From Ensifer adhaerens (lineage in GTDB: Bacteria; Pseudomonadota; Alphaproteobacteria; Rhizobiales; Rhizobiaceae), in contig NZ_CP083349.1 of the NCBI RefSeq assembly GCF_020035535.1, positions 2,170,001-2,234,000 on the forward strand: DNA of 64,000 nucleotides, in the 5' to 3' direction. Shown in pieces: positions 19,042 through 27,506 of the stretch (position 1 is its first letter; the number at the start of each line of letters is the position of its first letter). Made by a program: the position numbers and the translations under genes. The notes beneath the pieces are model-generated. The model did not search any database and was not told the origin of the DNA. It worked only from the letters and a program-made list of their open reading frames with translations.

Positions 19042-19049
19042 GGCTCACC

Positions 19050-19238
19050 TCAATGTCCGGGCGGGCCCGGCGGGCCGAAGACGATCTGCAGCATCCAGAC
19101 GAGGAAACCATAGCCGCCGACAACGCCGACGGCGACGATCGGCCAGATGCCGAAGGCGAGCACGAAGAAGGTAATGAGCTCCGCACGCCGCGAACGCGGA
19201 CGGTTTTCAGTCGGCTGTTGCTGAACGAGCTCTGGCAT
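19050..19238 (-). CDS. napE: NapE, small membrane protein
   Basis: This 62-aa protein has a single membrane helix (AELITFFVLAFGIWPIVAVG) and a short Pro-rich tail (FGPPGPPGH). It is the first gene of the nap operon, as in other alphaproteobacteria, and its exact role is unknown. ATG 19238 (MPELVQQQ) is preferred over an upstream in-frame codon because the hydrophobic core and length then match NapE. The FNR/FixK-type box lies about 120 bp upstream. Confidence 0.93.
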   Translation of the reverse strand: MPELVQQQPTENRPRSRRAELITFFVLAFGIWPIVAVGVVGGYGFLVWMLQIVFGPPGPPGH

Positions 19239-19626
19239 TCCTGCGTCCCCCAACACAATCTACGGTAAGATGCGCCAACCGAAATAAAAATCAATCCCAT
19301 GACCTAAGGATGACACTTCCGCATCCTGCCGCAGAGTAGAGGCCAAACAGAGCCGGTCATTGATCTGTGTCAAAGCGACAGGAATCCGATGCAAAAATCG
19401 ACGGCAATTCTCCGATCGTGCGCCGAAATAACACACGGAGATCAATCAGATTTACGATATTCGTTATATTTACAAGAATATATCGCTTGCGTCACTTTCG
19501 CCGGCCCGGTGGCCCAATGCAAGCACAGGGCGAATCTCACGGACGGCGAATGCCGCGGCTTCAAGGCGGCAACGCCTGTCCAGATCGCCCTTGCAACCCA
19601 GGGCTTCACCTTCTATTCCTCGTCGC
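19239..19626. other. nap promoter region, divergent to DUF4180 gene
   Basis: This 388-bp region is AT-richer than its surroundings. It holds the anaerobic-type box at 19360-19373 and the leader of napE. Reading frames in it do not look coding. Confidence 0.7.
19360..19373 (-). promoter_or_regulatory. FNR/FixK-type box for the nap operon
   Basis: TTGATCTGTGTCAA (minus strand TTGACACAGATCAA) matches the consensus TTGAT-N4-ATCAA with one change. If it sits at -41.5, transcription would begin near 19325, leaving an 85-nt leader before napE. This predicts induction by FixK/FnrN under low oxygen. Confidence 0.8.
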
Positions 19627-20001
19627 ATGACACAACTCATCGAAATCGGAACCGCGCGCGTGCTGAAATGCGCAAACGAAGGAACGCTGCTCAAGGCGGC
19701 CGGCGACGCCAACGATTTTCTTGGCGACGCCTGGGCACATGAGGCGACCGTCGTGGCGATCCCGGTGGAACGGCTCGGGGCCGATTTCCTCAATCTTTCG
19801 ACGCGTATCGCCGGCGAAGTGTTCCAGAAGTTCGTCAACTACCGCATGCGGCTCGCCATCGTCGGCGATATCGGCCCGAGGCTTGAGGCCAGCAAGGCGC
19901 TGACCGATTTCGTGCGCGAGACCAACAAGGGCAATGCCATCTGGTTCGTGCCGGATTTCGAGGCGCTCCGCGTGAAGCTGGAGGGCGCCGCGGCCACCTG
20001 A
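19627..20001 (+). CDS. DUF4180 protein
   Basis: This 124-aa soluble protein has DUF4180 family features: VVAIPVERLGADFLNLSTRI, GEVFQKFVNYRMRLAIVGDI, and a SKALTDFVRETNKG...IWFV ending. The function of this family is unknown. ATG 19627 gives the family-like start MTQLIEIG and is preferred over an upstream in-frame start whose residues look non-coding. It is divergent from nap and probably independent of it. Confidence 0.82.
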   Translation: MTQLIEIGTARVLKCANEGTLLKAAGDANDFLGDAWAHEATVVAIPVERLGADFLNLSTRIAGEVFQKFVNYRMRLAIVGDIGPRLEASKALTDFVRETNKGNAIWFVPDFEALRVKLEGAAAT

Positions 20002-20129
20002 TTGCCCACAGACCGGCATCCCTTGTCATCATCGGAAATGCCGATGGCGCTATCGGTTTTCTCCGTTTCCGCTGGCGTCGATGCTCTGCCACGTCTCCTT
20101 CCGGTCACCACCGAAAGGAACAACGGACA

Positions 20130-20858
20130 ATGAATGCAATCGCCATCAAGAGGATCCTGATCGCCGGCGGCGCTTCCGGCATGGGCCTGGCGCTAACGAA
20201 GCGGGCGCTCGCCGAGGGCGCCGAGGTCATCGTCGTCGGACGCAACGAAGAGCGGCTGCACCGCCTGCGCCAGGACCTCGACCACTCTTCGCTGACGACG
20301 ATCGCCGCCGATATCGCGCGCGAAGACCAGGTCGCGGCGCTTTTCCGGCAACTCGGCCGCCTCGATCATATCGTCAGCACCGCTGCCGATATCGAAGGCG
20401 CCTACGAACTCCTGCCTTCCATCGATCTTGCGGCAGCGCAGAAGGTGGTGGAGACGAAGTTCTTCGGCCCGCTGCTCCTGGCGAAATACGGCGCGCCGGC
20501 GCTTTCGACCGGAGGCTCCCTCACCTTCACCTCGGGCATCGCCGCCTACCGCCCGGCCGCCCGCGGCGCTGTCGTCGCCGCGGTCAACGCCGCACTCGAA
20601 GGGCTGGTGCGGGCGCTTGCCGTCGAGCTGGCGCCAATCCGGGTCAATGCGGTTTCGCCCGGCTGGGTCGATACGCCGATCTGGACCTTCGTTGCCGGCG
20701 ACAGGAAGGACGAGACGTTGAGCGCGATGGCCGAGCGCCTGCCGGTCGGGCGCATCGGCAAGGCCGACGACATCGCCGATGCCATAGAATTTCTCATCGG
20801 CAACGGCTTCACAACGGGCACGGTGCTGCATGTCGAGGGCGGGCACCGACTGATCTGA
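20130..20858 (+). CDS. SDR-family oxidoreductase lacking the YxxxK pair
   Basis: This 242-aa protein has a Rossmann fold with the nucleotide loop GGASGMG (about residues 13-19), an adenine-side Asp in AADIAREDQ, Ser in TFTSGIAAYRP, and RVNAVSPGWVDTPIW after the active site. Where active SDRs have YxxxK, this protein reads RGAVVAAVNAALEGL, with neither Tyr nor Lys. It keeps the fold and NAD(P) site, so it may use another mechanism or act as a binding protein. It is convergent with the LysR gene at 20866, 7 bp away. Confidence 0.85.
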   Translation: MNAIAIKRILIAGGASGMGLALTKRALAEGAEVIVVGRNEERLHRLRQDLDHSSLTTIAADIAREDQVAALFRQLGRLDHIVSTAADIEGAYELLPSIDLAAAQKVVETKFFGPLLLAKYGAPALSTGGSLTFTSGIAAYRPAARGAVVAAVNAALEGLVRALAVELAPIRVNAVSPGWVDTPIWTFVAGDRKDETLSAMAERLPVGRIGKADDIADAIEFLIGNGFTTGTVLHVEGGHRLI

Positions 20859-20865
20859 GCCGGGT

Positions 20866-21762
20866 CTAGGCCACAGCCGGCGCAAGATCGTCGCTCGCCG
20901 CGGCAAGCAGACGCCGGAGCGCCGGCAGCTGCACGCGGCGGCGGCGCCAGATCATGGAAAGCGGCACGCTGCGTGTCGGTCCCGGCCACGCGACCGCGCC
21001 GATTTCATCGCGCGCCAGTGCATCGGCAACGGCAAGGCGCGGTACCAGGGCAACACCTGCGCCTTTCGCCACCAGCCTTGCGATCGCAGCAAGGCTGCCC
21101 ACCTCGGCCGCGCGCCGTGGCGAAACCCCGGCCTCGGCAAAGGCCCTGTCGGCGATCGCGCGGTAGATGCAGCCGCGCTCCGTGATGAGAAAATCCGCTG
21201 CCGCAAGCTCGGCCATCGTCGGCATCTTCGCCAGCGCCGCATGCCCCGGCGGCACGATCAGAACGATCGGCTCGGCGGCGATCACCCGCCGCACCAGCCG
21301 CTCGTCGACCGTGCCTTCGCCAAACGAAAAGGCGACGTCGATCTCTCCGGTTTCGAGCCTGCGCAGCAGGTCGCCGCTGCCGGCAACCGTCAGCCGCAGA
21401 TCTATGTCGCCATGGGCGGCGCGAAACCGCGACAGGAAGGGCGCAAGCTGCGCCGAGGCGATCGTCTCCAGCGCGCCGATCGTCAGCGCGCCCGCCTGCT
21501 GCCCGGCCGCGGCCGCCACTGCCGCCCGCGCCTCGTCGGCCAGGGCAAGCATCTCCTCGGCATAAAGACGCAGCGCTTCGCCGGCCGCCGTCAGCTCCAG
21601 CCCGGCCTTGGCGCGAACCAGCAGCGTAGCGCCGAGCTCGGCCTCGAGCGACTGGATCTGATCACTGACGCTCGATTGCGCCAGATGCACCTCCGCCGCC
21701 GCCCGCGTGATGTTGCGATGACGGGAGACGGCAAGGAATGTCGTGAGAAGGCGAGGATGCAT
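20866..21762 (-). CDS. LysR-family transcriptional regulator
   Basis: This 298-aa protein has an N-terminal winged helix-turn-helix (LTTFLAVSRHRNITRAAAEV, AQSSVSDQIQSLEAELG) and a periplasmic-binding-like effector domain (about 90-290). ATG 21762 is chosen because MHPRLLTTFLAV is the usual LysR start; the frame continues upstream into non-family sequence. It sits between an SDR gene (convergent) and an MFS gene on the same strand upstream. The target and effector are unknown. Confidence 0.9.
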   Translation of the reverse strand: MHPRLLTTFLAVSRHRNITRAAAEVHLAQSSVSDQIQSLEAELGATLLVRAKAGLELTAAGEALRLYAEEMLALADEARAAVAAAAGQQAGALTIGALETIASAQLAPFLSRFRAAHGDIDLRLTVAGSGDLLRRLETGEIDVAFSFGEGTVDERLVRRVIAAEPIVLIVPPGHAALAKMPTMAELAAADFLITERGCIYRAIADRAFAEAGVSPRRAAEVGSLAAIARLVAKGAGVALVPRLAVADALARDEIGAVAWPGPTRSVPLSMIWRRRRVQLPALRRLLAAASDDLAPAVA

Positions 21763-21868
21763 CGGGAGGAAGCCGCCGGGAGAGATGGGGAAAGGGTGTG
21801 GCACCAAGGCTGCCACAGGCATTCGCCGGGCGTCAACCGCGCCCGGCGGCAGGCCCCGGCCCCGCCCG

Positions 21869-23308
21869 CTAGGCCGACGCTTCCCCGCGGCGCAAGGCGC
21901 GCTTGCCGAGCGCCCTGCTCCCGGCCGCGATCAAAAGCGCGATCGCCGTCAGCAGCCCTGCGACAGCGAAGGTCACCTGCATGCCCCAGGCCACCGCCTC
22001 CGGCGCGGCCTTGGCGATATCGCTTGCCGCAACCGCCGCGGCGAAGACCGCCCCCATGACCGACGCGCCGGTAACGAGGCCGAGATTGCGCGAGAGGTTG
22101 AGCAGGCCGGAGACGACACCGCGCCGGTCCGCCGCCACCTCAGCCATGACGGCCGTGTTGTTGGCCGCCTGGAACAGCTGATAGCCGGGCGTCAGCAGCG
22201 CGATCGCCGCGATATAGCCGGCAACACCGGCCAGACCGGGCAGAACGGCGAGCGCAACGCAGCCCGCGACCATCGCCACCAGACCGACCGAGACCACGGA
22301 GCGTGCACCCAGGCGATCGACGATGCGACCGGCGACCACGCCGCCGAAGGCCGAGATGACGGGACCGACCGACATGACGAGCCCGACCATCGCCGCATCG
22401 AGCCCCAGCCCGCGCGACAGATAAAACGGCCCGACCACCAGCGTCGCCATCATCACGGTCGAGACCAGCGCATTGGTCGAAATCCCCAGGCTCAGCGTCG
22501 GCTCACGAAACATCGCCAGCCGGATGAGTGGCGAGCCTACCTTCGTCTCGACCAGCAGGAACAGCCCAAGGCCGATGGCAGCCGCCAGGAGCAGCGCGAC
22601 ATTCAGAACGCCGAAGCTGCCGCGCCCCGCCGTCATCGCCAGCGCATAGGCGCCGAGCGAAAGCGCAAGCAGCAGCGTGCCGGCCAGATCGAAGCGCGGG
22701 CGCTCCCTGCCCTTGAGGCTTCGGTCTGCGGGCAGATACCGATGGGCAAGCACGAGCGCCAGGAGCCCCAGCGGCACGTTGACGAGGAAGATCGTCCGCC
22801 AGCCGGGGCCGGCAATCAGCGCGCCGCCGAGCGATGGCCCGAGCGCGGTGCCGATGGCCGACATGGTGCCGAGCAGGCCCATGGCGCTGCCGGTCTTCTC
22901 CTTCGCCACGGCCTCGCCGACAAAGGCCATGGTCAGCGCCATCATGATCGCCGCGCCGATCCCCTGCACCGCCCGTGCCGCGATCAGCAGCGCAAGGCTC
23001 GGCGTCAGGCCGCAAAGGACCGAGGCTGCGGTAAAGAGCGCGATGCCGGCAAGAAGCAGCCGCCGCCGGCCGACGATATCGCCGAGCCGCCCGACGCTTA
23101 CGATCAGCGTGGTGATGGCAAGCAGATAGGCGAGCACCACCCATTGCACCGCCTGAAACGACGCGCCGAAGGCATCCGCCAGCGCCGGAAGCGCCACATT
23201 GGCGCTGCTGGTGCCAAGCGAAGAGAGCAGCATCGATAGCGACAGGCTGGCGAGCACCCAGCGAACCGGTGCGGCGGCGGGAGCGATGGCAGTCTTCGTG
23301 ACGCTCAT
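21869..23308 (-). CDS. DHA2-type MFS efflux transporter
   Basis: This 479-aa protein has about 14 hydrophobic segments. Motif A is present (GRLGDIVGRRRLLL), as is the DHA2 motif in TM5 (GLLGTMSAIGTALGPSLGG). Such pumps export drugs or metabolites by proton antiport in the inner membrane. ATG 23308 has a strong GGGAGGT ribosome-binding site; the open frame extends further but is Arg-rich. A LysR gene at 23603 is divergent, a common regulator-pump layout, with a palindrome between them. Confidence 0.9.
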   Translation of the reverse strand: MSVTKTAIAPAAAPVRWVLASLSLSMLLSSLGTSSANVALPALADAFGASFQAVQWVVLAYLLAITTLIVSVGRLGDIVGRRRLLLAGIALFTAASVLCGLTPSLALLIAARAVQGIGAAIMMALTMAFVGEAVAKEKTGSAMGLLGTMSAIGTALGPSLGGALIAGPGWRTIFLVNVPLGLLALVLAHRYLPADRSLKGRERPRFDLAGTLLLALSLGAYALAMTAGRGSFGVLNVALLLAAAIGLGLFLLVETKVGSPLIRLAMFREPTLSLGISTNALVSTVMMATLVVGPFYLSRGLGLDAAMVGLVMSVGPVISAFGGVVAGRIVDRLGARSVVSVGLVAMVAGCVALAVLPGLAGVAGYIAAIALLTPGYQLFQAANNTAVMAEVAADRRGVVSGLLNLSRNLGLVTGASVMGAVFAAAVAASDIAKAAPEAVAWGMQVTFAVAGLLTAIALLIAAGSRALGKRALRRGEASA

Positions 23309-23577
23309 CGGCCACCTCCCGCGCGCGAGGCTTCGCGACGCCCGTTCCTGGCGCAAGAAATGGCGTTAAAACAAAGAGATATAGCGCCGTCATGAATCAA
23401 GATATGCGGCAATTGCTTCCGGTCAGACCGGGAAATCGGGGATGGTGCCGCATGCGTAAGCAGGTATGGGATCATCGGAAAACCCTCCAATTCGGTTCTC
23501 CGAAAAAATAGGCCCCGGCCGTACATGGCGGAAGGCGCAGCATTTGCACTTCATTCGTGCGTTCAACGCCACATCTG

Positions 23578-23591
23578 ACATGAACTCATGT
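23578..23591. promoter_or_regulatory. Palindrome in LysR/MFS divergent region
   Basis: ACATGA-AC-TCATGT is a perfect 6-bp-arm inverted repeat only 11 bp before the LysR ATG. It overlaps the leader of the regulator and is a candidate autoregulatory site. Confidence 0.45.
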
Positions 23592-23602
23592 TATGAAGGA
23601 CG

Positions 23603-24493
23603 ATGACCAGACCGGATCTCAACCTGCTCGTGACCCTCGATGTGCTGCTTTCGGAAGGCAGCGTCGCCCGCGCCGCCCGGCGCCTGCAGCTCAGCCCCTC
23701 GGCCATGAGCCGGGCGCTGGCAAGGCTACGGGAGGCTACCGGCGATCCGCTCCTGGTGCGCGCCGGCCGCGGCCTCGTCCCCACACCACGGGCGCTGGAA
23801 CTTCGCGGCCGCGTCGGCCCACTGGTGGAAGCGGCCGAAGCCTGCCTCCGCCCCGCCGAGAACCTCGACCTGAAGACGCTCACCCGCACCTTCACGCTCA
23901 GGAACCGCGAAGGTTTCGTCGAAAATTTCGGTCCTGATCTGATTGCCCGCGTCGGCGCCGAAGCCCCCGGCGTGCGCCTCCGCTTCGTGCAGAAGCTCGA
24001 CCGGGACAGCAGTCCCTTGCGCGAAGGCGGCGTCGACCTCGAAACCGGTGTTGTCGGCGACATGACCGGCCCGGAACTTCGCGCCCAGGCCCTTTTCCAC
24101 GACCGTTTCGTCGGGGTGATCCGCCCCGGCCATCCGCTGGCATCGGGCGAAATCACAACCGCCCGCTACGCTAAAGCCCGCCACGTCCAGATCTCGCGCC
24201 GTGGCAACGACACCGGCCCGATCGACACCGCCCTTCAGGCGGTCGGTCTCAGCCGTCAGATCGCAGCCTCCGTCGGCAGCTTCTCCGAGGCGTTAGCGCT
24301 CGCCCGCGCCACGGATCTCGTCGCCAGCGTGCCCGAACGCTACACCGGAACGCTGCGCCAAGACCTCGTCACCTTCCCGCTCCCCGTCGCGCTCCCCGAA
24401 ATCACCATCTCGCTGCTCTGGCACCCGCGCCTGGATGCGGATCCGGCGCACAGGTGGTTAAGGGCGTGCGTGCGGGAGGTGTGCACCACGTAA
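23603..24493 (+). CDS. LysR-family regulator, divergent from MFS pump
   Basis: This 296-aa protein has an N-terminal wHTH (LNLLVTLDVLLSEGSVARAA, LSPSAMSRALARLREATGD) and an effector domain of the NodD/PnbR-like subgroup (FTLRNREGFVENFGPDL). ATG 23603 follows AAGGA by 2-3 nt. The divergent arrangement with the DHA2 pump at 21869-23308 suggests it controls that pump in response to the exported compound; this is inference from context. Confidence 0.9.
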   Translation: MTRPDLNLLVTLDVLLSEGSVARAARRLQLSPSAMSRALARLREATGDPLLVRAGRGLVPTPRALELRGRVGPLVEAAEACLRPAENLDLKTLTRTFTLRNREGFVENFGPDLIARVGAEAPGVRLRFVQKLDRDSSPLREGGVDLETGVVGDMTGPELRAQALFHDRFVGVIRPGHPLASGEITTARYAKARHVQISRRGNDTGPIDTALQAVGLSRQIAASVGSFSEALALARATDLVASVPERYTGTLRQDLVTFPLPVALPEITISLLWHPRLDADPAHRWLRACVREVCTT

Positions 24494-24680
24494 GGTCCCG
24501 CTTACGTCCGGAGCAAAATGCCAGCCCCGTGGACTGACACCATCCGCGATGCGCCGCGCCGGAGACCTGCAGGGCCATGTCCGCCGCTGTTGCCTATGGC
24601 AGGCCATCGCGGTATCAGCCCAATCCCGGCCGCGAAGCGCCGCCTCGCCAGCGCAAGTCAAACCCGCACAGGAGAACGCG

Positions 24681-25049
24681 ATGTTCGACCACGTCAAATT
24701 CGGTGTCCGCGACTATGCGGCAAGCCTCGACTTCTACCTGAAGGCGCTCGAACCGCTCGGCGTCTCCGTGGTCGATCATGGCGCCCACGGCGTGGAAATG
24801 AGCACGGACGGCAAGTCGTCGCTGTGCCTCTACCAGACCGAAGAAACGCCGGCGCACCTTCACCTCGCCTTCATGGCCGCGACCCGGCAGCAGGTCGACG
24901 CCTTCTACCAAGCAGCCCTTGCGGCCGGCGGCAAGGACAACGGCGCCCCCGGCCTGCGCCCGCGCTACCACGCCAACTATTACGCCGCCTTCGTCCTCGA
25001 TCCGGACGGGCACAATATCGAGGCCGTCTGCCACGAGGCTGAGGCCTAA
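24681..25049 (+). CDS. VOC/glyoxalase-fold protein
   Basis: This 122-aa single-domain protein has the vicinal-oxygen-chelate fold: FDHVKFGVRDYAASLDFY at the start, HLAFMAATRQQVDAFYQAAL in the middle, and AFVLDPDGHNIEAVCHE at the end. Possible metal ligands are His4, His60 or 62, and Glu115. The family covers glyoxalases, dioxygenases and antibiotic-resistance proteins, so the reaction is open. AGGAGA precedes ATG 24681. It is convergent with the arsenic operon. Confidence 0.88.
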   Translation: MFDHVKFGVRDYAASLDFYLKALEPLGVSVVDHGAHGVEMSTDGKSSLCLYQTEETPAHLHLAFMAATRQQVDAFYQAALAAGGKDNGAPGLRPRYHANYYAAFVLDPDGHNIEAVCHEAEA

Positions 25050-25077
25050 GCCTCGCGGACAGCGGCACCTGAGGCGC

Positions 25078-26136
25078 TCATGCGCTTTCCGAAAGGGACC
25101 CCTTGGCGACTGCCGGTGCCGCCTCGTACCAGCCCTTCGACCTGTTCACGATCCAGACGACCGACAGCATTACCGGCACCTCGATGAGCACCCCGACGAC
25201 GGTGGCAAGCGTCGCGCCCGACTGGAAGCCAAAGAGGCTGATGGCAGCGGCAACGGCGAGCTCGAAGAAATTCGATGCTCCGATGAGGGCCGAGGGGCCG
25301 GCCACGCAATGCTTCTCGCCTGACAGGCGATTGAGCAGATAGGCCAGCCCGGCGTTGAAATAGACCTGTATGAGGATCGGCACTGCCAAAAGAGCAATGA
25401 TGGTCGGCTGTGCGATGATCTGTTCGCCCTGAAAGCCGAACAGCAGCACCAGTGTCGCAAGCAGGGCGACCAGCGATATCGGCTGAACCTTCGCGAGGAA
25501 CCGATCGAGACCTGACGACGATTCACCTACCTTGAGGTACTTGCGAAGCATCTGCGCGACGATCACAGGAACGACGATGTAGAGCACGACGGACAGGGTC
25601 AAGGTCGCCCATGGGACGGTAATCGCAGAGAGCCCGAGCAGAAGTCCGACGATCGGCGCGAAGCCGACGATCATGATCGCATCGTTGAGCGCCACCTGGG
25701 ACAGGGTGAACAGCGGGTCGCCGCGCGTCAGGTTCGACCACACGAAAACCATCGCCGTACACGGTGCAGCCGCAAGGATGATCAGTCCGGCGATGTAGGA
25801 GTCGATCTGATCCGCAGGCAACAGCGGACGGAACAGCCAGCCGACGAACAACCAGCCAAGCAGCGCCATCGAAAACGGCTTGATCGCCCAATTGATGAAG
25901 AGCGTCACGCCGATGCCGCGCCAGTGGCGCCCCACCCCTGAAAGCGACTGGAAATCGATCTTCACCAGCATCGGGATGATCATGAGCCAGATGAGGGTCG
26001 CGACCGGGATGTTGACCTTCGCGATCTCTGCCGCGCCGATGGCCTGAAACACGCCGGGCAGGAGATGGCCAAGCGCGATACCAACGACGATGCAGACGGC
26101 AACCCACAGGGTCAGATAGCGCTCGAAGGCCGACAT
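25078..26136 (-). CDS. acr3: Acr3-family arsenite efflux permease
   Basis: This 352-aa inner-membrane protein has ten hydrophobic segments. The Acr3 landmarks are PCTAMVFVWSNLTRGDP, with the essential thiolate Cys in APCTAMVF, and the conserved Glu-containing LIEVPVMLSVV near the end. It exports As(III) by proton antiport. ATG 26136 overlaps the arsC stop as TGATG, so the two genes are translationally coupled. It is the last gene of arsR-arsN2-arsC-acr3. Confidence 0.95.
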   Translation of the reverse strand: MSAFERYLTLWVAVCIVVGIALGHLLPGVFQAIGAAEIAKVNIPVATLIWLMIIPMLVKIDFQSLSGVGRHWRGIGVTLFINWAIKPFSMALLGWLFVGWLFRPLLPADQIDSYIAGLIILAAAPCTAMVFVWSNLTRGDPLFTLSQVALNDAIMIVGFAPIVGLLLGLSAITVPWATLTLSVVLYIVVPVIVAQMLRKYLKVGESSSGLDRFLAKVQPISLVALLATLVLLFGFQGEQIIAQPTIIALLAVPILIQVYFNAGLAYLLNRLSGEKHCVAGPSALIGASNFFELAVAAAISLFGFQSGATLATVVGVLIEVPVMLSVVWIVNRSKGWYEAAPAVAKGSLSESA

Positions 26137-26657
26137 CACGAAGCACTCCGGCCGGTCGAGCCTTCCATGCCACCGATCTCGCGAAGCTGGCGCTCCAGCG
26201 CCATGCGATCGATCGAAGCCATCGGCAGGTTGATGAAAGCCGCAATCCGGTTCTTCAGGAATTTTGCGGCCTTCGCAAAAGCCTGTTGAATTTCGGCCTC
26301 GGTTCCTTTGACCTCGGCCGGGTCCTCGATACCCCAATGGGCGGTCATCGGATGGCCGATCCAGACCGGGCAAGCCTCGCCGGCCGCGCTGTCGCAAACC
26401 GTAAAGATGAAATCCATCCGTGGAGCATCAGCGCCGGAAAACACGTCCCAACTCTTCGAGTGCAGCCCGCCCGTCGGATAGCCGAGAGCGTCGAGTTCAA
26501 GGATGGCGTGCGGATTGACCTGCCCCTTCGGCTGGCTACCGGCCGAAAAGGCGCGGAAACGGTCCTTTCCCTCCTTGTTGAGGATGGCTTCGCCAAGAAT
26601 GGAACGCGCGGAATTGCCCGTGCAAAGGAAGAGCACGTTGTAAACACGATCAGACAT
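26136..26657 (-). CDS. arsC: Arsenate reductase (LMW-PTP type) ArsC
   Basis: This 173-aa protein has the P-loop CTGNSARS at residues 12-19 and the second redox region FTVCDSAAGEACPVW, with two further cysteines that could relay the disulfide. It reduces arsenate to arsenite for Acr3. The C-terminal extension (FINLPMASIDRMALERQL) is common in rhizobial ArsC. It lies 10 bp after arsN2 and overlaps acr3. Confidence 0.94.
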   Translation of the reverse strand: MSDRVYNVLFLCTGNSARSILGEAILNKEGKDRFRAFSAGSQPKGQVNPHAILELDALGYPTGGLHSKSWDVFSGADAPRMDFIFTVCDSAAGEACPVWIGHPMTAHWGIEDPAEVKGTEAEIQQAFAKAAKFLKNRIAAFINLPMASIDRMALERQLREIGGMEGSTGRSAS

Positions 26658-26667
26658 GGGTGTCCCT

Positions 26668-27117
26668 TTAGGTGGAGTGCTCGGGGAGAACGAGCTTCAT
26701 CAAGGTTGCTGACGACGGGCAGAGCGAGGACGCCTGCCGGGTATTGAGAATTTCCGCCGGGGCCTCCGAACGCTCGATGCATCTGAAGCCGAGACGCTCG
26801 AAGAACGGCACCGCCGTTTCCGTGAGCAGAAACACCGATCTCATCGCGAACCGATAGCCGTGCCCGAACATGAGAGGTGGCAATCGGCTTCCGATACCGC
26901 GCCCTTGGTATTCCGGCAGGACGACGAGGGAACGCAGCAACGTATGCTGGCCACTCTGTTCCATACCGCCGTATCCGACGACCTTGCCGTGCGAATTGAA
27001 GGCAAAGAACTGACGTCCCTCCTCTTCAAGATCATCAACTGGAAGGTTTGCCGCCATCAATGCGGTCCGCAGCCCGGGGTCGCTTCCGGGAATGGGGTGC
27101 AAGTAGAGCTCTATCAT
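26668..27117 (-). CDS. arsN2: ArsN2-like GNAT acetyltransferase
   Basis: This 149-aa GNAT protein has the acetyl-CoA loop LPEYQGRGIGSRL (about 80-92) and a C-terminal SSLCPSSATLMKL typical of ArsN2 proteins. ArsN relatives acetylate organoarsenicals such as arsinothricin. Membership of the ars operon (4-bp overlap with arsR) supports an arsenic-detoxification role; the exact substrate is inferred. ATG 27117 (MIELYLHP) is chosen because the upstream codons of the frame lie within arsR and do not fit the family. Confidence 0.85.
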   Translation of the reverse strand: MIELYLHPIPGSDPGLRTALMAANLPVDDLEEEGRQFFAFNSHGKVVGYGGMEQSGQHTLLRSLVVLPEYQGRGIGSRLPPLMFGHGYRFAMRSVFLLTETAVPFFERLGFRCIERSEAPAEILNTRQASSLCPSSATLMKLVLPEHST

Positions 27118-27464
27118 CCTTTGGCCCCTGAAGGCGCACAACATGGCGCCACGGCGACCGCAGGCGCGCAAATCTCCGGATGCCCGCCGCAGCAGTCTTC
27201 CATGAGGAAACGGACCAGACCGCCGAGCGCATCGTAGTCTGCGCGATATATGATTGAACGGGATTCCCGTTGTTGCGTGATCAGGCCTGCCCGCTCCAAT
27301 TCCTTGAGATGAAAGGAAATGTTCGAAGGCGACACCTCCACCCTTTCCGCCAGAGCACCCGCTGCCATACCGTCCGCGCCGGCGATGACCAGCAGACGGA
27401 CGATCTGTAGGCGAGTCTCCTGCGAAAGCGCTCCGAAGGCAGAGAGGGCTTGACGCTCATCCAT
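27114..27464 (-). CDS. arsR: ArsR-family arsenite-responsive repressor
   Basis: This 116-aa winged-helix repressor has the recognition region VSPSNISFHLKELERAGLI. The As(III) site is probably in its C-terminal tail, with Cys91-Cys92, Cys99 and Cys108-Cys109, as in tail-type ArsR proteins. It is the first gene of the operon and faces a palindrome at 27465-27492. By family rule, arsenite binding releases it from the operator. Confidence 0.95.
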   Translation of the reverse strand: MDERQALSAFGALSQETRLQIVRLLVIAGADGMAAGALAERVEVSPSNISFHLKELERAGLITQQRESRSIIYRADYDALGGLVRFLMEDCCGGHPEICAPAVAVAPCCAPSGAKG

Positions 27465-27492
27465 ATTTCAATAATCCTTGAATCGTTGAAAT
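27465..27492. promoter_or_regulatory. ArsR operator in divergent ars / DUF6428 region
   Basis: ATTTCAA and TTGAAAT form a perfect 7-bp-arm inverted repeat with a 14-nt centre. It fills the 42-bp gap between arsR and the divergent DUF6428 gene, so one ArsR dimer could control both units. Confidence 0.75.
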
Positions 27493-27506
27493 GAGGATTA
27501 ACCCAG

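Noticed and set aside
19284..19300. AT-rich TTGATTTTTATTTC-like text as a second FNR box
   Set aside because: Its right half does not match ATCAA, so only the site at 19360 was kept.
21743..23239. 498-codon Arg/Gln/His-rich plus-strand frame
   Set aside because: It mirrors the MFS gene on the minus strand and has no family-like segment.
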